Counted from the first letter of the stretch, positions 15,573-24,255 are shown. The stretch: 64,000 nucleotides of DNA from Micromonospora violae (GCF_004217135.1 NZ_SHKK01000001.1:744001-808000); one strand, 5' to 3'. The notes: a model not told the origin generated them from the sequence alone. Made by a program: numbers and translations.

Positions 15573-18086
15573 TCAGAGCTGGCCGACGTCGGTGACCCGG
15601 ACGACCGCCGCGCCGACCTCGTCCGAGGCGGCCAGGTCGACCTCGGCGCTGATGCCCCAGTCGTGGTCGCCGTCCGGGTCGTCGAAGATCTGCCGCACGG
15701 TCCACCGCTCCCGGCCCTGCTCGATCATGATCAGCGCCGGGCCCCGGGCGTCCGGCCCGACCCCGATCGAGTCGTACGCCTCGAAGTACGGCGTCAGCGC
15801 GTCAGCCCACGCGTCGTAGTCCCAGCCGTTCTCGGCGTCCAACTCGGCGAGCAGGTCCCAGCGGCGCAGCGCGGCCAGCTCGACCCGGCGGAACAGCGCG
15901 TTGCGCACCAGCACCCGGAACGCCCGCGCGTTGCGGGTCACCGCCGGTGGCTGGTCGGTCAGGGCGGCGTGCGCCTGGGCCACCTCGGCCACGTCGGACG
16001 GGTTGCGCAGCCGCTCCCACTCGTCGATGAGACTGGAGTCGACCTGGCGGACCAGCTCGCCCAACCACTCGATGAGGTCGATCAGCTCCTCGGTCTTGGC
16101 GTCCTCGGGCACGGTCTGGCGCAGCGTCTTGTACGCGTCGGCCAGGTAGCGCAGGACGAGACCCTCCGAGCGGGTCAGCCCGTAGAACTGCACGTACTCG
16201 GTGAAGGTCATGGCCCGCTCGTACATGTCGCGGACCACGGCCTTGGGGGAGAGCTGGTGGTCGGCGACCCACGGGTGCCCCTGCCGGTACATCTCGTACG
16301 CGGCCTCCAGCAGCTCGGCCAGAGGCTTCGGGTGGGTCACCTCGTCGAGCAGTTCGAGGCGCGCCTCGTACTCGATGCCCTCGGCCTTCATGGCGGCGAC
16401 CGCCTCGCCGCGCGCCTTGAACTGCTGGGCGGAGAGGATCTGCCGGGGGTCGTCGAGGATCGACTCGATCACGCTGAGCACGTCGAGGGCGTACGACGGG
16501 GACTCGGCGTCGAGCAGCTCGATGGCGGCCAGCGCGAGCGGGGAGAGCGGCTGGTTGAGGGCGAAGTCGAGCTGGAGGTCGACGGTGAGCCGGATCCGCC
16601 GGCCGGTCTCGTCGGGCTCGGCCAGCTCCTCAACGACACCGCCGGCCCGCAGCGCCCGGTAGATGGCGATCGCCCGGCGGATGTGCCGGCGCTGCGCGGC
16701 GGGCTCCTCGTGGTTGTCGGTGAGTAGGTGCCGCATCGCGGTGAACGCGTCCCCGGGCCGGCCGATGACGTTGAGCAGCATCGAGTGGCTGACCTGGAAG
16801 CTGGACGTCAGCGGCTCCGGCTCGGCGTCGACGAGGCGGTCGAAGGTGGGCTGGCCCCAGCCGATCGAGCCCTCCGGCGGCTTCTTGCGGACCACCTTGC
16901 GCCGCTTCTTCGGGTCGTCGCCGGCCTTGGCGAGCGCCTTCTCGTTGTCGATGACGTGCTCCGGGGCCTGCACGACGACCCGGCCGATGGTGTCGTAGCC
17001 GGCCCGGCCGGCCCGCCCGGCGATCTGGTGGAACTCGCGGTTCTTCAGCAGCCGGGTGCGGACCCCGTCGTACTTGGACAGGCCGGTGAAGAGCACGGTG
17101 CGGATCGGCACGTTGATGCCGACGCCGAGGGTGTCGGTGCCGCAGATGACCTTGAGCAGGCCGGCCTGGGCGAGGGTCTCCACCAGCCGGCGGTACTTCG
17201 GCAGCATGCCGGCGTGGTGCACGCCGATGCCGTGGCGGACCAGCCGGGAGAGCGTCTTGCCGAAGCCGGCGGTGAACCGGAAACCACCGATCGCCTCGGC
17301 GATCATGTCCTTCTCGGCGCGGGTGCAGACGTTGACGCTGGTCAGCGCCTGGGCGCGTTCCAGCGCGGCGGCCTGGGTGAAGTGCACGACGTACACCGGG
17401 GCCTGCTTGGTCTCCAGCAGCTCCTCCAGTGTCTCGTGCAGCGGCGTCATCGCGTACGAGAAGATGAGCGGGACCGGCCGCTCCGCCGAGCGCACGACGG
17501 CGGTCGGCCGCCCGGTGCGGCGGGTCAGGTCGTCGACGAACCGGGTGGTGTCTCCCAGGGTGGCGGACATCAGGATGAACTGCGCCTGCGGCAGTTCGAT
17601 GATCGGCACCTGCCACGCCCAACCCCGGTCGGGTTCGGCGTAGAAGTGGAACTCGTCCATGATCACCTGACCGACGTCGGCCTTCGCGCCCTCGCGCAGC
17701 GCCAGGTTCGCCAGGATCTCCGCGGTGCAGCAGATGATCGGGGCGTCGGCGTTGACGCTGGCGTCGCCGGTGAGCATGCCGACGTTCTCGGCACCGAAGA
17801 CCTCGCAGAGTGCGAAGAACTTCTCCGACACCAGGGCCTTGATCGGGGCGGTGTAGAAGGTCGTCCGGCTGTCGGCGAGGGCCGCGAAGTGCGCGGCGAT
17901 CGCCACCAGGCTCTTGCCTGAGCCGGTCGGGGTGTTCATGATCAGGTTGGCGCCGGAGACGATCTCGATGACCGCCTCCTCCTGATGGGGGTAGAGGTCG
18001 AGGCCGCGCTCCTTCGCCCAGCTGGCGAACGCGTCGAAGAGGGTGTCGGGGTCGGCGCTTGTCGGCAGCGCGGCGGTGAGCGTCAT
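15573..18086 (-). CDS. DEAD/DEAH-box RNA helicase with DUF3516 domain
   Basis: Superfamily 2 helicase of 837 aa. Walker A NTPTGSGKS at residues 51-59, motif II DEFH near 150, SATLGDTTRF (motif III), and HQIAGRAGRAGYD (motif VI). The C-terminal half, which includes the long helical part after about residue 440, matches the DUF3516 class found across actinobacteria and related to Ski2/Mtr4-like helicases. Its RNA targets are unknown. It converges on the MBL gene with an 18-bp gap and follows trmB on the same strand. Confidence 0.9.
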   Translation of the reverse strand: MTLTAALPTSADPDTLFDAFASWAKERGLDLYPHQEEAVIEIVSGANLIMNTPTGSGKSLVAIAAHFAALADSRTTFYTAPIKALVSEKFFALCEVFGAENVGMLTGDASVNADAPIICCTAEILANLALREGAKADVGQVIMDEFHFYAEPDRGWAWQVPIIELPQAQFILMSATLGDTTRFVDDLTRRTGRPTAVVRSAERPVPLIFSYAMTPLHETLEELLETKQAPVYVVHFTQAAALERAQALTSVNVCTRAEKDMIAEAIGGFRFTAGFGKTLSRLVRHGIGVHHAGMLPKYRRLVETLAQAGLLKVICGTDTLGVGINVPIRTVLFTGLSKYDGVRTRLLKNREFHQIAGRAGRAGYDTIGRVVVQAPEHVIDNEKALAKAGDDPKKRRKVVRKKPPEGSIGWGQPTFDRLVDAEPEPLTSSFQVSHSMLLNVIGRPGDAFTAMRHLLTDNHEEPAAQRRHIRRAIAIYRALRAGGVVEELAEPDETGRRIRLTVDLQLDFALNQPLSPLALAAIELLDAESPSYALDVLSVIESILDDPRQILSAQQFKARGEAVAAMKAEGIEYEARLELLDEVTHPKPLAELLEAAYEMYRQGHPWVADHQLSPKAVVRDMYERAMTFTEYVQFYGLTRSEGLVLRYLADAYKTLRQTVPEDAKTEELIDLIEWLGELVRQVDSSLIDEWERLRNPSDVAEVAQAHAALTDQPPAVTRNARAFRVLVRNALFRRVELAALRRWDLLAELDAENGWDYDAWADALTPYFEAYDSIGVGPDARGPALIMIEQGRERWTVRQIFDDPDGDHDWGISAEVDLAASDEVGAAVVRVTDVGQL

Positions 18087-18198
18087 AGCCTGTCCATGGT
18101 GCCTGGATCATGCACCGATACGCCAACCCGGCCTCCACCGGACCCCGGTCCGGGCGCCCGGGAAGTGCCGCCCTGTGCCGGTTCGGGCGTTTCGCCGG

Positions 18199-18906
18199 TC
18201 ACCGTCGGCGGTACAGCAGGTCGGCGACCGGCCGGCCGGCGGTGATCGCCCGCCGCTCGAACTTCGTCACCGGGCGGTGCGCCGGACGCGGCGCGAACCC
18301 GCCGTACGCATCCACCAGCTCCGGGTCCGCCTCCAGGGTCTCCCGCATCGCCTCGGCGTACTCGGCCCAGTCGGTCGCGCAGTGCAGCGTGCCGCCGGAG
18401 CGCAGCCGGGACCGCAGCAGCGCCACGTGCGTCGGCTGGATGATCCGTCGCTTGTGGTGACGCGACTTCGGCCACGGGTCCGGGAAGAAGACGTGCACGG
18501 CGTCCAACACGCCCTCGGGCAAGCCGCCGACCAGGGTCAACGCGTCGCCCTGCGCCACCCGTACGTTGCCCAGGCCACCACGGTGCACCAGGTCGAGCAG
18601 GTTGGCGATTCCCGGCGTGTGCACCTCGACCGCCAGATAATCTCGATCCGGGTCGGCGGCGGCCATCGCGGCGGTGGTGTCGCCCATGCCCGAGCCGATC
18701 TCCAGCACGACGGGTGCCCGGCGACCGAACAGGTCGGCCAGGTCGACCGGCACGACAGGTCCGTCCGGCACGTCCACGCCGTACACGGGCCAGAGCCGGC
18801 TCAGCGCGTCGGTCTGCCGGTCGCTCATCCGACCCCGACGGGGGTGGAACGTGCGGATCGTCCGGCTCGCGAGCGGGACGGCGGGGTCATGGTCGGTGGC
18901 GGTCAC
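18199..18906 (-). CDS. trmB: tRNA (guanine-N7-)-methyltransferase
   Basis: SAM-dependent methyltransferase that makes m7G46 in tRNA. Class I motif LEIGSGMGDTTAAMA binds SAM; VHVFFPDPWPKSRHHKRRI is the diagnostic TrmB catalytic stretch; FERRAITAGRPVADL near the C-terminus matches the family end. Length 235 aa is normal. The GTG/ATG-rich start region carries an extra 25 residues before the first conserved block. It lies upstream of the helicase on the same strand, with a 112-bp gap. Confidence 0.94.
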   Translation of the reverse strand: MTATDHDPAVPLASRTIRTFHPRRGRMSDRQTDALSRLWPVYGVDVPDGPVVPVDLADLFGRRAPVVLEIGSGMGDTTAAMAAADPDRDYLAVEVHTPGIANLLDLVHRGGLGNVRVAQGDALTLVGGLPEGVLDAVHVFFPDPWPKSRHHKRRIIQPTHVALLRSRLRSGGTLHCATDWAEYAEAMRETLEADPELVDAYGGFAPRPAHRPVTKFERRAITAGRPVADLLYRRR

Positions 18907-19039
18907 AGCGACCCGAGCCTACGCGACGCCGTCGGCGGATCGGATGTGATGTGCGACCGGAAATGAGAGGATCCATCTGGTACGGCAGGTCGGGTGTTCC
19001 GCTGCCCGACTCGGCCGCACGGCGTCGAGAGGGGGCATC

Positions 19040-19639
19040 GTGACCGTGACCCGCGGCGTCGTGACCCTGTCGCTGGTGACCGTGTTCGCCGGCCCCCTGC
19101 TGGCCGCCGCGCCCGCCCTCGCCGCTCCCGTGCCGGTCGCCTCGATGCTTGCCGCGCCCGCGCCGCAGCCTGGCGGGCCGCCCGGCGGTGCGCCGCAACC
19201 AGGGCCGTCGACGGACATCTTCGTCGAGGTGAGCCCCAGCACGGTGCAGCCCGGCTACCTGGTCGGCATCCGGGCCAGTTGCCGGGACAACTCGGTGGGC
19301 GCCACCGTGGTCTCCGACGCCTTCGGCGCGATCGGCGTGCAGCCGCAGCGCGGGGTGCTCACCGCCGCGCCGATGGTGCGCGAGCGCACCCGCCCCGGCA
19401 ACTACCGGGTCAAGCTGGAGTGCCGCGACGGCGAGACCGCCTCGACCATGCTCCAGGTGGTCAAGAAGATCCCCGTCCACCCCAGCCGTGGTCCGGCCAC
19501 CGGCTTCGGCGGGAGCGCCGGCGGGATGACCGGCAAACTGCTGCTGCCCGTCGGCGCGGCAGTGACCATCAGCGGGCTGGTCCTCGCCGTGGTGGCACTG
19601 CGCCGACCGCGCACCGCCCGTGGCACTGCGGGTCGGTGA
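19040..19639 (+). CDS. Secreted, membrane-anchored protein; candidate class F sortase substrate
   Basis: 199-residue exported protein. Signal peptide 1-29 (ends PALAAP), Pro/Gly-rich linker 40-57, a beta-type extracellular domain about 58-145 with two Cys (81, 128) able to form a disulfide, then G-P-A-T-G at 151-155, a Gly-rich stretch, a hydrophobic helix 168-187 and a basic tail RRPRTARGTAGR. This is the architecture of a cell-wall sorting signal, but with GPATG instead of LPxTG. The sortase gene follows within 8 bp. GTG at 19040 follows AGAGGGGG. Its extracellular role is unknown. Confidence 0.82.
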   Translation: MTVTRGVVTLSLVTVFAGPLLAAAPALAAPVPVASMLAAPAPQPGGPPGGAPQPGPSTDIFVEVSPSTVQPGYLVGIRASCRDNSVGATVVSDAFGAIGVQPQRGVLTAAPMVRERTRPGNYRVKLECRDGETASTMLQVVKKIPVHPSRGPATGFGGSAGGMTGKLLLPVGAAVTISGLVLAVVALRRPRTARGTAGR

Positions 19640-19646
19640 GGCGGCC

Positions 19647-20450
19647 ATGGTTTTCCGACCCCCACCGCCCTCCGCCCGCCCCCCGGCGTCCCGCCCGTCG
19701 GTCGCGGCCCACGTGTCGACCGACACCCGCCTGTCCACCGACGCTCGCCTGCCCGGAGGTGCCCGTCCGCCGGTCGACCCGTCGGTGGCGGCGCGTCCGC
19801 CGACCGCCGTCGCCCCCCGGCGTAGTCGGCCGCCCGGCCGCCGCCCCTGGTCCGTACCGTTGGCGGTGGTGTTGGTGTTGGTCGGGGTCTTCGCCACCGG
19901 GGCGGGGCTGGGCCGCTCGGTCGGCCCACTCGACTTCGCCCCGGCCGGCGGCGACCGGCCGGCCCGCAGCGAAACGGTCGGGTTGTCGGCCAGTCGGCCG
20001 GTGCGCCTGTCGGTGCCGGCGATCAAGGTGGCCGCGCCGGTGGCGCCCGTCGGGCAGGCGCGCGACGGCTCGATCGCCGTACCGCCGTTGGAGCGGCACA
20101 ACGAGACCGGCTGGTACGACCGTGGGCCCACACCCGGCGAGCCCGGCCCGGCGGTGATCGTCGGGCACGTGGACACGAAGACCGGCCCGTCGGTCTTCTA
20201 CGACCTGGGCAAGCTGCACCCCGGCGACCTGATCGAGGTGGCTCGGGCGGACGAGTCGGTGGTGGTGTTCCGGGTCGACACCGTCGAGCACTTCCCGAAG
20301 GACCAGCTGCCCGCCGAGCGGATCTACGGCCACGACGGGCCACCCGCGCTGCGGTTGATCACCTGCGGCGGGCAGTTCATCGGGGGCCGCACCGGCTACG
20401 CCGACAACGTCATCGCCTTCGCCACCATCGCGTCCACCCGCAAGCCCTGA
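19647..20450 (+). CDS. Class F sortase
   Basis: Membrane-anchored transpeptidase, 267 aa. A Pro/Ala/Arg-rich cytoplasmic region (1-68) precedes one helix (69-88). The sortase barrel has catalytic His174 (IVGHVDTKTG), Cys240 (LITCGG) and Arg248 (GGRTGY), and the short-barrel layout of class F sortases of actinobacteria. ATG 19647 lies 8 bp after the preceding stop with GGTGAGG in front; an in-frame GTG at 19620 would overlap. Probably attaches the neighbouring protein to the cell wall, or to pilus-like partners elsewhere. Confidence 0.9.
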   Translation: MVFRPPPPSARPPASRPSVAAHVSTDTRLSTDARLPGGARPPVDPSVAARPPTAVAPRRSRPPGRRPWSVPLAVVLVLVGVFATGAGLGRSVGPLDFAPAGGDRPARSETVGLSASRPVRLSVPAIKVAAPVAPVGQARDGSIAVPPLERHNETGWYDRGPTPGEPGPAVIVGHVDTKTGPSVFYDLGKLHPGDLIEVARADESVVVFRVDTVEHFPKDQLPAERIYGHDGPPALRLITCGGQFIGGRTGYADNVIAFATIASTRKP

Positions 20451-20465
20451 CACCGCGCCAGAGGG

Positions 20466-20546
20466 CTTGATCGACTCGGCTTCCTTGAAATCGGGGTGTC
20501 CCACTGACCCGGACGCCCCGATTTCCGTGAACCCGAGTGGATCAAG
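20466..20546. terminator. Long imperfect palindrome between convergent genes
   Basis: Left arm CTTGATCGACTCGG...GAAATCGGGG and right arm CCCCGATTTC...CCCGAGTGGATCAAG pair over nearly 80 bp with small internal loops. It lies between the convergent sortase and mhuD genes and probably acts as a bidirectional terminator. It could also be a member of a dispersed palindrome family. Confidence 0.65.
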
Positions 20547-20567
20547 CGTGGGCGGCGCGGCAACCGG

Positions 20568-20885
20568 TCAGGGCTGGGGGACGTGCAGGGCCACCTCGAA
20601 CTCCAGCAGGCTGGCACCGGTGGAGACCGGGGGACGGGGCTTCTCGCCGGGGGCGGTGGCGTGCGCGGCACGCGACGGGCCGGCGGCCCACGCCTGGAAG
20701 GCTTCTTCGCTCTCCCACTTCGTGTAGACGAAGTAGCGGGTCTCGCCGGCCACCGGGCGGAGCAGTTCGAAGCCGAGGAAACCGGGGGAGTTCTCCACCG
20801 CGCCGGCCCGGGCGGCGAAGCGCTTCTCCAACTCCGCGCCGCCACCGGGTGGGACGTCGATTGCGTTGATCTTCACGACTGCCAT
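20568..20885 (-). CDS. mhuD: Haem-degrading monooxygenase, MhuD type
   Basis: 105-residue dimeric ferredoxin-like (ABM fold) enzyme. Stretches VVKINAI, VENSPGFLGF, LLRPV and EEAFQAWA match Mycobacterium tuberculosis MhuD (Rv3592) from memory almost block for block. The residues known to matter there are at the same numbers: Asn7, Trp66 and the haem ligand His75. Expected reaction: oxidative opening of haem to mycobilin-like products with release of iron. Last gene of a PAC2-xth-mhuD run (19-bp gap after xth). No iron box is visible in front; its transcript may start upstream. Confidence 0.88.
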   Translation of the reverse strand: MAVVKINAIDVPPGGGAELEKRFAARAGAVENSPGFLGFELLRPVAGETRYFVYTKWESEEAFQAWAAGPSRAAHATAPGEKPRPPVSTGASLLEFEVALHVPQP

Positions 20886-20904
20886 CTGCCCACCCTAGCC
20901 AGGC

Positions 20905-21702
20905 TCAGAACGTCTCGACGGCGGGCACCAGATCCGCGTCGACCACGATCGGCGCGTGGTCGGAGGGGCCCTTGCCCTTGCGGGCCTCGCGATCCACGTA
21001 CGCGGCCCGGACCGCGCGGGCGAACGGCGCGGACGCGTACACCAGGTCGATTCTCATGCCCTTGTTCTGGTGGAACATGCCGGCCCGGTAGTCCCAGTAG
21101 GTGAAGGGGTGCGGGCCCTTCATCGGGGTGGGCACGACGTCGCTGAGGCCCAGGTCGCGCAGCGCCGCGAGGGCCGCCCGCTCGGCCGGGGTGACGTGGG
21201 TGGAGTGGGCGAAGACCGCCGGGTCCCAGACGTCGGCGTCGGTCGGGGCGACGTTGAAGTCGCCGCAGACCGCCAGCGGCAGCCCGCCGGTCAGCTCGGC
21301 GTCCAGCGCGTCGCGCAGCGCCGCGAACCAGGCCAACTTGTACGCGTAGTGCGGGTCGTCCGGCGTCCGGCCGTTGGGCACGTACACCGACCAGACCCGC
21401 ACCCCGTCGCAGGTGGCGGAGATGGCCCGAGCCTCCGGCTCGGGAAAGCCGGGCTCGGCGGTGAACCCCACCCGGACGTCACTCAGCCCGACCCGGGACA
21501 GGATGGCGACCCCGTTCCACCGGCCGTCGCTGTGGCTGGCCACGGTGTAGCCCAGCTCGCCCACCTCGGTCACCGGGAAGGCGCCGTCCGGGCATTTGGT
21601 CTCCTGCAGGCAGACGACGTCCGGCCCGGTGTCGGCCAGCCAGGCCAGCAGCCGGGGTAGGCGGGCCTTCACCGAGTTGACGTTCCAGGTCGCCAGGCGC
21701 AT
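20905..21702 (-). CDS. xth: Exodeoxyribonuclease III
   Basis: AP endonuclease/3'-5' exonuclease of the Xth family, 265 aa. It begins MRLATWNVNSVKARLPRLL with catalytic Asn, then QETKCPDG with the metal-binding Glu, the DFNVAP loop, and C-terminal SDHAPIV with the Asp-His pair. ATG 21702 follows GGGGG; an ATG 18 bp upstream would add six residues not seen in the family. Base-excision repair. It lies between the PAC2 gene (38-bp gap) and mhuD. Confidence 0.94.
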   Translation of the reverse strand: MRLATWNVNSVKARLPRLLAWLADTGPDVVCLQETKCPDGAFPVTEVGELGYTVASHSDGRWNGVAILSRVGLSDVRVGFTAEPGFPEPEARAISATCDGVRVWSVYVPNGRTPDDPHYAYKLAWFAALRDALDAELTGGLPLAVCGDFNVAPTDADVWDPAVFAHSTHVTPAERAALAALRDLGLSDVVPTPMKGPHPFTYWDYRAGMFHQNKGMRIDLVYASAPFARAVRAAYVDREARKGKGPSDHAPIVVDADLVPAVETF

Positions 21703-21739
21703 GCCCCCAGCCTGCCGCATCCGCGCCCGTGACGCCGGG

Positions 21740-22660
21740 TCAGCTACCCGGGGTGTCGCCGGGACGGGTCTGTTCGGCCAGGAAGCGTTCCAGTTCCGCG
21801 CCGAGTTCGTCGGCCGTCGGCAGCGGGCCGGCGTCCGGGGCGAGCAGGCTCTTCTCGCCCCGACCTCGGGCGAACGCGTCGTACTGCTCCTCCAGGGCCT
21901 GGACCAGCGCCGCGGCGTCCTCGGTCTGTGCGACCTGTCGGTCGATCTCGACCCGGACCACCTCGGCGGCCGAGCGCAGCCCGTCGCCGGGCAGCAGCAG
22001 CCCGGTGCTGCGTGACACCGAGGTGAGCAGCACCTCGGCGGCGGCCGGGTACTCGGTCTGCGCCACGTAGTGCGGCACGTGGGCGGCGAAGCCCAACGCG
22101 TCGCGGCCCTGCTCGCCGAGGCGGAACTCCAGCAGGTGACCGACGCTACCGGGCACCTGGACGCGTTGCAGCCAGGGCTCGTAGCCGGCGATCAGCTCGG
22201 GGCGGGTGGCGTGCGCGGTCACCCCGGTCGGCCGGGTGTGTGGGACCGCCATCGGGATCGAGTTGAACCCCACGGTGAGCCGGACGTCCAGCCGGGCGGC
22301 GAGACCTGCGACGGCGGCCACGAAACGCTCCCACTGCAGGTCCGGTTCGGGGCCGGTGAGCAGCAGGAACGGGGTCTCGTCGTCGTCGTGCAGCAGGTGC
22401 AGCTCCAGCGTGGGTGCGTCGACGCTCTCCCAGTGGTCCTCGACGAAGGTCATCACCGGTCGTCGCGACCGGTAGTCGAAGAGCTGGTCGACGTCGAAGG
22501 TCGCGATCGGCCGACCCTCCAGCGAAGTGAGTAGCTGCTCACGCGCCAGTCGGCTGGCGTTTCCGGCGTCCACGAACCCGGTGAGGGCCTGGATCAGGAC
22601 CGGCTGCCCGAGGTCGGGCAGATCGTCGGTGAGCTGGTAGAGCTCGTGTGGGTCGAGCAC
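21740..22660 (-). CDS. PAC2 family protein (proteasome assembly chaperone-like)
   Basis: 306-residue PAC2-domain protein. It starts LDPHELYQL, then PVLIQALTGFVDAGNA and the conserved TFDVDQLFDYRSRRPVM. A helical C-terminal extension holds EQYDAFARGRGEKSL. Actinobacteria that carry 20S proteasomes have such proteins, but a chaperone role in bacteria is not proven. I chose GTG 22660, which follows AGGGAGG and gives the common family start; a further ATG at 22738 lacks these supports. First gene of the run ending in mhuD. Confidence 0.85.
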   Translation of the reverse strand: MLDPHELYQLTDDLPDLGQPVLIQALTGFVDAGNASRLAREQLLTSLEGRPIATFDVDQLFDYRSRRPVMTFVEDHWESVDAPTLELHLLHDDDETPFLLLTGPEPDLQWERFVAAVAGLAARLDVRLTVGFNSIPMAVPHTRPTGVTAHATRPELIAGYEPWLQRVQVPGSVGHLLEFRLGEQGRDALGFAAHVPHYVAQTEYPAAAEVLLTSVSRSTGLLLPGDGLRSAAEVVRVEIDRQVAQTEDAAALVQALEEQYDAFARGRGEKSLLAPDAGPLPTADELGAELERFLAEQTRPGDTPGS

Positions 22661-23101
22661 CGGTGCGGACCTCCCTGAAATGTGCCTGCGGAGTGCCGTC
22701 GCGACGGAGGGCACCCGTTCGGGCAACGTACCCGCCATCCTGGTGCATTCCTGCGCCGGGCGATCCGTTGGCCAGGGGATGGGCGTGACCGGACTAATCG
22801 GCTGTTTGTGTCACCAGGCCGGGCTTCTGTGCCACCAGGCCGCACCTCGTGACCGATCGGCCGAGGGGTGGTTCCGCCCAAAGGCCGAGTTTGTCGATCA
22901 TGTCAGGCTCGGAGGTCGGATGCCCCGGCCTGCGCTGGTCCGTCCCGGTCCGCGTGCGCCGACAGCTTCATCCGGTACGCGAGGTACGTTCCCCGGGCGG
23001 GTCGCCCCGGCCGAGTCGTCCACCAGTGGCTCTGAAATCTGTGTCGAGCACCACGTGATCACCGTGTGTAATCAGAGTTGTGGCCTGCCTAGCCTCGGTT
23101 G
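22661..23101. other. Intergenic region, 441 bp, no gene seen
   Basis: Separates two divergent genes. It holds a 13-bp direct repeat, TGTCACCAGGCCG (22809-22821) and TGCCACCAGGCCG (22830-22842), spaced 21 bp apart, or two helical turns. Near the right end TAGCCT (23090-23095) is a plausible -10 element. I looked for a c-di-AMP (ydaO) riboswitch, common before lytic genes in this phylum, and could not assemble one. Confidence 0.5.
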
Positions 23102-23953
23102 ATGCGTGACGACGGCACCCTCGACGACCCGTACGCCCCGAGCAGCCCCACCGCCGCGATGGAGGACGGCACCTCAACCGAACGGACAACCGCCGCGAGC
23201 CGGCTCCTGGCGTACGCCCGGGAGCTGACCGGTCGACGCCGGGCGCAGGTGGCCCTCGCTACCGGTGTGGTGTGCTGCCTCGGCTTGACCGCCGTCGTCC
23301 AGGTTCGCGACGGTGACGCCGATGCGGCGAAACGGGGCGGAACGCTCTCCAGTTCCGAGTTGGCGCAGCGCGCCGAGCAGCAGCGCGCCTCCCGTTCCCT
23401 CGACCGCACCGCTGCCCCGAGCACCTCGGCGGATGCCCCGTCCGCGGCCAACTCCGCCGACCCGGACACCACGGCCCGCAAGGCCGCACCGCCTCGCCCG
23501 ACCAAGCCGGCCCCCGTCGCCGGGCTGGACGAGGACCAGATGGAGAACGCCGAGGCGATCGTCCGTACCGGCCGCAAGATGGGGGTGCCGCGCCGGGGTC
23601 TGGTGATCGCGGTGGCCACCGCCATGCAGGAGAGCAACCTCTACAACGTGGCCAGCGGGGTGCTGCCCGAGTCGCAGAACCATCCGCACCAGGGTGTCGG
23701 CTGGGACCACGACTCGGTCGGGCTGTTCCAGCAGCGTTCCAGTAGCGGCTGGGGGCCGGTGGGTCGGTTGATGGACCCCGAGTTCGCCACCCGACAGTTC
23801 CTCACCGCGCTGGAGCAGGTGCCCGGTTGGGAGCGGATGCGACTCACCGACGCCGCGCAGGCCGTGCAGGTCTCCGCGTACCCCGAGTACTACCAGCAGC
23901 ACGAGTGGCGGGCCACCCGGGTCGTTGACGCCATCATGTCGGCGGGGCGGTAA
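23102..23953 (+). CDS. Membrane-anchored lysozyme-like (cell-wall lytic-type) protein
   Basis: 283-residue type II membrane protein: basic cytoplasmic N-terminus, helix 49-67, an Ala/Ser/Thr/Pro linker (about 75-135), then a C-terminal domain. That domain has RRGLVIAVATAMQESNLYN with a lytic-type Glu, HDSVGLFQQR, and PGWERMRLTDAAQAVQVSAYP, as in transglycosylase-like actinobacterial proteins. It probably cuts or binds peptidoglycan outside the membrane. ATG 23102 has no ribosome-binding site; TAGCCT ends six bases before it, so the mRNA may be leaderless. Confidence 0.8.
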   Translation: MRDDGTLDDPYAPSSPTAAMEDGTSTERTTAASRLLAYARELTGRRRAQVALATGVVCCLGLTAVVQVRDGDADAAKRGGTLSSSELAQRAEQQRASRSLDRTAAPSTSADAPSAANSADPDTTARKAAPPRPTKPAPVAGLDEDQMENAEAIVRTGRKMGVPRRGLVIAVATAMQESNLYNVASGVLPESQNHPHQGVGWDHDSVGLFQQRSSSGWGPVGRLMDPEFATRQFLTALEQVPGWERMRLTDAAQAVQVSAYPEYYQQHEWRATRVVDAIMSAGR

Positions 23954-24059
23954 CCTACCGCCCACTATGGACGGTCGGGGTTGAGGCTGCCGCATCCCGG
24001 GTACATGTGTTGCGGGTTCGGGGTACACATGACCAAGGGATCGTCGACAGGAGGACGCC

Positions 24060-24206
24060 ATGTCACTGATGCAGCGGATCACCACGTTCCTGAGATCACC
24101 GAAGGGGCAGCAGTTGGTCGAGCGAGGTCGTCGGGAGATGGCCAAGCCAGCCAACCAGCAGAAGCTGAAGGGGTTGGCGGCGCGGCTGTCCAACCGCCGC
24201 CGCTGA
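24060..24206 (+). CDS. Small basic protein, 48 aa
   Basis: Begins MSLMQRITTFLRSPKGQ and ends RLSNRRR; 48 residues, strongly basic, with no membrane helix. An ideal AGGAGG (24049-24054) lies five bases before the ATG. I recall no function for it. It precedes the EcsC gene by 50 bp on the same strand and may be cotranscribed. Too short for most gene finders' default threshold. Confidence 0.75.
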   Translation: MSLMQRITTFLRSPKGQQLVERGRREMAKPANQQKLKGLAARLSNRRR

Positions 24207-24255
24207 CCGCGCCACCGGCCGCCCTGTCCACCGTTTCCACCCCTGGGGAGACCTG

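Noticed and set aside
22661..23101. Possible c-di-AMP (ydaO) riboswitch before the lysozyme-like gene
   Set aside because: The conserved GGGGA(A/C)C core and GGGGTGAA stretch are missing; only CCGACAGCT-like fragments occur.
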